From contig PHBD01000033.1 of the NCBI GenBank assembly GCA_002841865.1, forward strand, positions 1-45,693: 45,693 nucleotides of DNA, in the 5' to 3' direction. How positions within the stretch are numbered: position 1 is the stretch's first letter; each line of letters begins with the position of its first letter. Made by a program: the position numbers and the translations under genes. The stretch comes from Deltaproteobacteria bacterium HGW-Deltaproteobacteria-19. GTDB lineage: Bacteria; Desulfobacterota; Syntrophia; Syntrophales; PHBD01. Under the pieces are notes generated by a model. It did no database searches. It was not told the DNA's origin and was given only the letters and a program-made list of their open reading frames with translations. Positions 40,807-45,693 of the stretch are shown here, piece by piece.

Positions 40807-43800
40807 CCGGATCATCGAGTTCTGCGCCGACAACAAGCTCATCGTCTTCCTGGTCGTCGCGGCCGCGGCCGTCATGGGCTGGTGGTCCATGAAAAACCTG
40901 CCGCTGGACGCCATTCCGGATCTTTCGGAGACGCAGGTCATCATTTACTCCCGCTGGGACCGCAGCCCCGACATCATCGAGGACCAGGTCACCTATCCCA
41001 TCGTCACGGCCATGCTGGGGGCGCCGGGCGTCCGGACCGTCCGCGGCTTTTCCGACTTCGGCTACTCCTTCGTCTACGTCATCTTCGAAGAAGGGACCGA
41101 CATCTATTGGGCCCGCTCGCGGACCCAGGAATACCTGGCGACGGCCCTGCAGCGGCTGCCTTCGGGCGTCCAGACCGAACTGGGTCCCGACGCCACGGGA
41201 TTGGGCTGGGTGTTTCAGTACGTGATCGAGGACACGACGGGGCAGAGGACCCTGGCGGAGTTGCGCTCTTATCAGGACTGGTATCTCCGCTATTACCTGA
41301 AGGCCGTTCCCGGGGTTGCGGAGGTTGCCCCCATCGGGGGATTCCGTCAGCAATACCAGGTCAACCTGGACCCGAACAAGCTGCAGTACTACAACATCCC
41401 CATCGGCCGCGTGCTGGAGGCGGTCAGGGGCGGCAACAACGACGTGGGTGGTCGGCTCGTGGAGTTCGGCGGGACCGAATACATGGTCCGCGGCCGGGGG
41501 TACGCCCGGTCCGTCCAGGACTTCGGGAACATTGCCGTCGCCGTCAGCGAGAGCGGTTCGCCGGTCCGCATCCGCGACCTCGGCGAGGTGGTCCTGGGAC
41601 CCGACATCCGGCGGGGGGTGAGCGACTGGAATGGCAAAGGAGAGGCCGTTTCGGGCATCGTCATCATGCGCCAGGGGCAGAACGCTCTGGATGTGATCGA
41701 ACGGGTCAAGAAAAAGCTCCGGGAGATCGAGCCGGGGCTGCCCCCAGGGATGAAAATCGTCCCCGTCTATGACCGGTCGGACCTCATTTACCGGGCCATC
41801 GACAACCTCAAGGTAACCCTTGTCGAGATCATCATCACCGTCTCCGTCGTGGTCCTCCTGTTCCTGTGGCACATACCCAGCGCTCTGATCCCCATCCTCA
41901 CCATCCCGCTGGCCGTGCTGATCTCCTTCATTCCCTTCCGATATATGGGTGTCACGGCCAATATCATGTCCCTCGCAGGGATTGCCATCGCCGTCGGAGC
42001 CATGGTGGACGCAGCCATCGTGGTGGTGGAACAGACCCACAAGAAACTGGAGGTCTGGGACCAGGAAGGACGCCCGGGTAGATATCAGGACGCGGTTCTC
42101 GATGCCATCCGCGAAGTCGGGTCGACGAGCTTCTTCGCCCTCCTGGTCATCGCCGTCTCGTTCCTGCCCGTCCTCGCCCTGGAAGCCCAGGAGGGACGTC
42201 TCTTCAAGCCCCTGGCCTACACGAAGACCCTCTCCATGGTCGTCGCCGCCGTGCTTGCCATCACCCTGGACCCGGCGCTCCGGATCCTCTTTACCCACGT
42301 CCGCAGATTCGACTTCCAGCCGTTATGGCTCTGCCGGACGGTGAACGCCATGGCGGTGGGCACGATCCGCTCGGAACAGCACCACGTCATCAGCCGCTTT
42401 CTGATCCGCATCTACGAGCCCGCCGTTGTCTGGTCCCTCCGGTGGAAGGAATACGTCATCACCGCCGCGGTGATTCTGGTCCTCCTTACGGTGCCTGTCT
42501 TCCAAAAGCTCGGTTCGGAGTTCATGCCGCCCCTGGACGAAGGGTCTCTCTTCTATATGCCCACCACGATGCCGGGCATCTCCATCACCGAGGCGGGAAA
42601 GCTCCTCCAGGTGACGGACCGGATCATCAAGAGCTTCCCGGAGGTCGATCAGGTGCTCGGCAAAGCTGGACGGGCTGAGACATCGACCGACCCGGCCCCG
42701 CTCTCCATGCTGGAAACCCTGGTGATCCTCAAACCGAAGGACCAGTGGAAGAAGGTGGACACCTGGTACTCCTCGTGGGCCCCGGGCTGGCTCTCGTCGC
42801 TCCTGGTACGGATCACTCCGGACACGATCTCCACGGCGGACCTGGTGAGCCGGATGAACGAGTCGCTGCGCTTGCCCGGACTTTCCAATGCGTGGACCAT
42901 GCCGATCAAGGGACGCATCGACATGCTCACGACAGGCATCCGCACGCCCGTGGGCCTGAAGATCTCCGGCGGCAACCTGGTACAGATCGAACAGATCGGG
43001 GCGCAGGTCGAGACGGTGCTCAAGCAGGTCCAGGGGACACGCAGCGTCTTTGCCGAGCGGACGGGGGGCGGCTATTTCCTCGACATCGACTGGAACAGGG
43101 ACGAGTTGGCCCGGTACGGTCTCTCTGTCGACCAGGCCCAGCAGTCCGTACAGAACGCCATCGGCGGCGACAACGTGGCCGTTGCCATCCAGGGCCGCGA
43201 GCGCTATTCCGTGAACGTCCGGTATCTCCGCGATTTCCGCAGCAGCCCGGAAGCGATCGGCCGGGTCCTGGTCCCCGCGGTCGACGGGAGGCAGCAGCTC
43301 CCCCTGTCCCAGCTGGCGGATGTGAGTATCTCCACCGGACCGGCGATGATCCGCGACGAAGACGGCATGCTTACCGGCTATGTCTACGTGGACATTGCCG
43401 GCCAGGATCCTGGAAGCTACATCGCCCAGGCGGACCGGCTCATGAAGGAGAAGCTGGAACTCCCGGCCGGCTATGCCGTCACCTGGAGCGGCCAGTACGA
43501 GGCCATGCAGCGGATCCGTGAGCGCCTCGGCATCGTGGTGCCGCTGACGATCTTCCTGATCGTCCTGCTCCTCTATCTCAACACCCGGTCCCTGGCGAAG
43601 ACGGCCATCGTGCTCCTGGCGGTCCCCTTCTCCGCCGTGGGAGCCGTCTGGATGATCCACCTGCTGGGCTACAACATGAGCATCGGTGTCTGGGTAGGCT
43701 TCATCGCCCTGCTCGGGGTGGATGCGGAAATGGGGGTTTTCATGCTCCTGTACCTGGACCTGGCGTACGAGCGGGCAAAAAGCGAGGGGCGGATGCAGAC

Positions 43801-44068
43801 CCGTGACGACCTCCATACCGCCATCGTGCAGGGGGCAGCGAAACGGATTCGACCCAAGTTCATGACGGTGGCCACGATGCTCTTCGGACTCATTCCGATC
43901 ATGTGGTCCACCGGAACCGGCGCGGACGTCATGAAGCATATCGCCGCGCCTCTGGTGGGGGGAGTCTTCACCTCTTTCCTGATGGAACTGCTGGTCTACC
44001 CACCGGTTTACGAGATCTGGAAGTGGAACACCGAGTTGCGCAACAGGACGTCCCCGGAGGGCTCATGA
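40781..44068 (+). CDS. cusA: CusA-type heavy-metal efflux RND transporter, Cu(I)/Ag(I) class
   Basis: The 1095-residue inner-membrane pump has 12 TM helices and the HME-RND signatures 'LPLDAIPDLSETQVIIYSRW', 'GIAIAVGAMVDAAIVVVE' and 'LLGVDAEMGVFMLLYLDLA'. The three periplasmic Met ligands of E. coli CusA (M573, M623, M672) align with M593 ('FYMPTTMPG'), M643 ('APLSMLET') and M715 ('RIDMLTTGI'), so Cu(I)/Ag(I) is the likely substrate rather than Co/Zn/Cd. About 23 extra residues lie between the second and third Met. An alternative start at 40799 (MINRIIEF) fits the family better at the N-terminus and still overlaps cusB; neither has a strong ribosome site. Confidence 0.95.
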   Translation: MSAKTTMINRIIEFCADNKLIVFLVVAAAAVMGWWSMKNLPLDAIPDLSETQVIIYSRWDRSPDIIEDQVTYPIVTAMLGAPGVRTVRGFSDFGYSFVYVIFEEGTDIYWARSRTQEYLATALQRLPSGVQTELGPDATGLGWVFQYVIEDTTGQRTLAELRSYQDWYLRYYLKAVPGVAEVAPIGGFRQQYQVNLDPNKLQYYNIPIGRVLEAVRGGNNDVGGRLVEFGGTEYMVRGRGYARSVQDFGNIAVAVSESGSPVRIRDLGEVVLGPDIRRGVSDWNGKGEAVSGIVIMRQGQNALDVIERVKKKLREIEPGLPPGMKIVPVYDRSDLIYRAIDNLKVTLVEIIITVSVVVLLFLWHIPSALIPILTIPLAVLISFIPFRYMGVTANIMSLAGIAIAVGAMVDAAIVVVEQTHKKLEVWDQEGRPGRYQDAVLDAIREVGSTSFFALLVIAVSFLPVLALEAQEGRLFKPLAYTKTLSMVVAAVLAITLDPALRILFTHVRRFDFQPLWLCRTVNAMAVGTIRSEQHHVISRFLIRIYEPAVVWSLRWKEYVITAAVILVLLTVPVFQKLGSEFMPPLDEGSLFYMPTTMPGISITEAGKLLQVTDRIIKSFPEVDQVLGKAGRAETSTDPAPLSMLETLVILKPKDQWKKVDTWYSSWAPGWLSSLLVRITPDTISTADLVSRMNESLRLPGLSNAWTMPIKGRIDMLTTGIRTPVGLKISGGNLVQIEQIGAQVETVLKQVQGTRSVFAERTGGGYFLDIDWNRDELARYGLSVDQAQQSVQNAIGGDNVAVAIQGRERYSVNVRYLRDFRSSPEAIGRVLVPAVDGRQQLPLSQLADVSISTGPAMIRDEDGMLTGYVYVDIAGQDPGSYIAQADRLMKEKLELPAGYAVTWSGQYEAMQRIRERLGIVVPLTIFLIVLLLYLNTRSLAKTAIVLLAVPFSAVGAVWMIHLLGYNMSIGVWVGFIALLGVDAEMGVFMLLYLDLAYERAKSEGRMQTRDDLHTAIVQGAAKRIRPKFMTVATMLFGLIPIMWSTGTGADVMKHIAAPLVGGVFTSFLMELLVYPPVYEIWKWNTELRNRTSPEGS

Positions 44069-44637
44069 TGAATCGGCGAGACGGGATGGCGCGGAGGGAA
44101 CGGATCCGGGCGGACCTTGGGCTAAACGCAAAGGCCCTTGTTGCATTCCTGACTGCGCTCCTGATTGCGCTCTTGATTGCGTGCCCATTCGCAATGGCCG
44201 GCCCCGCCCCGGGGACTCCGCGCATCGGGAGCCTTCTGCCGTCGGTCATGCTGAGTCGGGCGACCGGCGCACCCGTTCGGATTCCCGATCACTTTCGGGG
44301 GAAGGTCCTGGTGCTCCATTTCTGGCAGATCGGCTGCAGTTCCTGCCGGGCCGACATGCCGGCCATGGACGGCCTCTACCGCCGGTACCGGGGACGGGGA
44401 CTCGAGATTGTCGCTGTCAACGTGGGGCAGGAGGCCGGGGCCGTGAAGGCTTATGCCGTCGGGCTGGGTGTATCGTACCCGATCGTCATGGACCCGTCGG
44501 GGAAAAGCGCCTCCGCTTACGGCGTTGTCGACGTTCCCCGGACCTACATCGTCGATCGCAGCGGTGTCGTCAGGTATCGGATCCTCGGCGGCGCGACACA
44601 GGAAACGCTGACACGGCTCATCACGAGCCTGTTTTAA
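44065..44637 (+). CDS. TlpA/ResA-like thioredoxin, CSSC active site
   Basis: The 190-residue protein is anchored by an N-terminal hydrophobic helix (about 24-45) and carries a periplasmic TlpA-like redoxin domain. The active site is 'FWQIGCSSCRADMP' (C91, C94), with 'IVAVNVGQEAGAVKAY' and a cis-Pro loop 'VDVPRTYIVDRSG'. CSSC is unusual for TlpA/ResA, which normally have CxPC. Family members reduce disulfides in apo-proteins, including copper-site Cys. It overlaps the cusA stop by ATGA. GGAGG lies 4 and 7 bases before the two tandem ATGs. Confidence 0.9.
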   Translation: MMNRRDGMARRERIRADLGLNAKALVAFLTALLIALLIACPFAMAGPAPGTPRIGSLLPSVMLSRATGAPVRIPDHFRGKVLVLHFWQIGCSSCRADMPAMDGLYRRYRGRGLEIVAVNVGQEAGAVKAYAVGLGVSYPIVMDPSGKSASAYGVVDVPRTYIVDRSGVVRYRILGGATQETLTRLITSLF

Positions 44638-44654
44638 GGAAAGCGGAGCGGGCG

Positions 44655-45233
44655 ATGGACGGGATGAAGGGTCTCATGACCAGTCCGGAAGACAGGCATC
44701 CCTGCGGGATCGCCCGGAGGGACATCCTCCGCCTCGCCGCAGCGGCATGCCTGGCGATCATCGCCCCCGGCTGGGTCTCCTGCTCATCCGAGCCCGTCTC
44801 CAAAGTGGGCGACGCCCCACCCAGCCGAATCCTGGAGGACCTGGAAGGGAACCCGTTCGACGTGCCTGTCGACTTCCGGGGCCGGGTCGTACTGATCCAC
44901 TTCTGGGCTGCCTGGTGCCCCTTCTGCCGGCCGGAGATGAAGACCCTGGAGGCTTTCTACCAGAAATACGGGAAGCAGACGCTCATCCCCTGCTCCATCA
45001 ACCTCGGGGAAAGCCGGGAGGCCGCACTGTCGTACATAAGAAACCTGAACCTCACCTACCCCATCCTCCGGGACCCGAAATCGACTCTGGTCAGACCCTA
45101 TGGCGTCTCCGGCGTTCCGACCACGTTTGTCCTCGACCGGGGTGGCATCATCCGTTTCCGGATCGTAGGCGAGATTGACAGGGACGCACTGGAGGGACTG
45201 GTCCGGACGCTCCTGGAAACAGGCAGAAGTTAG
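44655..45233 (+). CDS. TlpA-like thioredoxin, CPFC active site, possible Tat signal or lipoprotein
   Basis: The 192-residue protein starts with a twin-arginine-like signal ('ARRDILRLAAAACLAIIAPG') ending near 'WVSCSSEP', where C43 may be lipidated although the box is not ideal. The TlpA-like domain follows with 'IHFWAAWCPFCRPEM' (C88, C91), 'IPCSINLGESREAALSYIRN' and the cis-Pro loop 'GVSGVPTTFVLDRGG'. It differs clearly from the thioredoxin upstream, so the pair probably has distinct partners. The ATG has GGAG 7 bases upstream and lies 17 bases after the previous stop. It is the last gene of the plus-strand run. Confidence 0.9.
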   Translation: MDGMKGLMTSPEDRHPCGIARRDILRLAAAACLAIIAPGWVSCSSEPVSKVGDAPPSRILEDLEGNPFDVPVDFRGRVVLIHFWAAWCPFCRPEMKTLEAFYQKYGKQTLIPCSINLGESREAALSYIRNLNLTYPILRDPKSTLVRPYGVSGVPTTFVLDRGGIIRFRIVGEIDRDALEGLVRTLLETGRS

Positions 45234-45256
45234 CAAGCGAGAAAAAATGCGAAGGG

Positions 45257-45298
45257 GGAAGGGGGAAGGGATTTCAAGTCAACTCCTCTTCCTTTTTT
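45257..45298 (+). terminator. Rho-independent terminator after the copper/redox cassette
   Basis: GGAAGGGGG (45257-45265) can pair with TCCTCTTCC (45284-45292) in a 9-bp stem with two G-U pairs and an 18-base loop, followed directly by TTTTTT. It lies 24 bases past the last stop codon, which is where the long plus-strand transcript should end. Confidence 0.55.
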
Positions 45299-45404
45299 GT
45301 CTTTTCCTTCCCTGCCAAGACGAATATCCTTTTCTTGTGTACTCAACGCATCGGCGCGGGGGCTGCCACGGGGGCATGCCGCCGTCGCGGCCACTTTTCC
45401 GCAC

Positions 45405-45528
45405 GGGCTGTTGAAAAATACCCGTCTGCTGCGTTTCCCTCATCCTTCGCCATTCGACGTACCGAAAAGGGTACGACTCATGGCTCAGGATTTCGGGGGC
45501 CTTGTATCCGGGCATTTTTGAACAGCCC
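45405..45528. repeat. 124-bp near-palindromic intergenic element (MITE-like)
   Basis: The termini GGGCTGTTGAAAAATACCCG (45405-45424) and CGGGCATTTTTGAACAGCCC (45509-45528) are reverse complements at 18 of 20 positions. The interior continues the symmetry, for example ATCCTTCGCCATTCGACGTACC-like left arm against its right partner, closing on CGTACC-GAAAAG-GGTACG (45458-45475). The element carries no gene. The full-length dyad and sharp ends suggest a mobile miniature element or a dispersed intergenic repeat. Confidence 0.65.
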
Positions 45529-45693
45529 GCCACATACTCTCGCAGGGGCGTCCCAATTGCTCCTCTGGAAACCCCCGGTCGCGCCCCCGCGAATGTCGGC
45601 CGGGGAGGGGGGCTTCCCGGAGCGCGAATAGCGGCTTTTTCGGGGTACCCTGCCGTCGCAGCGCAGCGCCCGCAAAGTCATCTGTCTGAGCAC

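Larger units (their letters stand above)
45234..45693. other. Non-coding right end with terminator and MITE-like element
   Basis: No convincing gene is seen in these 460 bases. They hold a U-tailed hairpin just past the thioredoxin gene and a 124-bp near-palindromic element. A minus-strand frame entering from the right edge (45478-45693) has no recognisable protein character and runs through the palindrome. Confidence 0.6.

Noticed and set aside
42323-43939. Long minus-strand open frame opposite cusA
   Set aside because: Shadow of a well-conserved RND transporter; it is rich in His, Asp and Arg without domain features.

Overview
The window is a high-GC stretch from a Gram-negative bacterium with an outer membrane. 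It carries a secretin, an SLBB polysaccharide exporter, RND efflux and lipoprotein-type signals. The gene content, including a large OmpB/MofA-like multicopper oxidase beside type II secretion genes, NosL-family proteins and an EpsB-type sugar transferase, fits an anaerobic deltaproteobacterium (Desulfobacterota, perhaps Syntrophales- or Geobacter-like). That placement is inference from content, not a database match. Genes are tightly packed, with many 4-bp ATGA overlaps and several TTG starts. I see no rRNA, tRNA, CRISPR array or intact insertion sequence.

Region 1 (1-16261, all minus strand, read right to left) is a surface-polysaccharide cluster. In transcription order it holds a Wzx-type flippase, FkbM methyltransferase, glycosyltransferase, SAM methyltransferase, Wzy-like polymerase, DUF268-like protein, two more glycosyltransferases, a second FkbM methyltransferase, the initiating sugar transferase, a small secreted protein, a Wzz-like chain-length protein and a very large SLBB export protein. 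A FecR-domain secreted protein with its own candidate promoter runs off the left edge. This is a Wzx/Wzy-type pathway whose glycan is probably methylated. No sugar-nucleotide synthesis genes are present.

Region 2 (16262-20597, minus) is a 1266-residue secreted multicopper oxidase. Its C-terminus carries eight 35-residue repeats that look like beta-propeller blades. A strong hairpin-plus-U-tract terminator separates it from the polysaccharide cluster.

Region 3 (21293-33839, plus) holds an incomplete, split type II secretion set. GspE, GspF and a GspH-like pseudopilin come first, then five signalling genes (two nearly identical NarL-type regulators around a REC-PAS-histidine kinase, a single-domain receiver and a membrane PAS kinase), then GspG and the secretin GspD. 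GspC, I, J, K, L and M are absent.

Region 4 (33875-45233, plus) is a copper and redox cassette. It has a Cys-rich small secreted protein, two NosL-family proteins, a one-TM protein, an FtsX-type permease with its ATPase, a polytopic membrane protein with Cys motifs, CusB with a YHS domain and Met-rich tail, CusA with the full Cu(I)/Ag(I) Met triad, and two TlpA-like thioredoxins. It ends at a U-tailed hairpin.

The most interesting reading is that regions 2 to 4 form one system: a secreted multicopper oxidase, an atypical type II secretion route for it, signal transduction, and copper delivery and thiol-redox genes to mature it. Geobacter OmpB with its atypical type II secretion pseudopilin OxpG is a precedent for the first two parts. 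A 124-bp near-palindromic, MITE-like element lies near the right edge.
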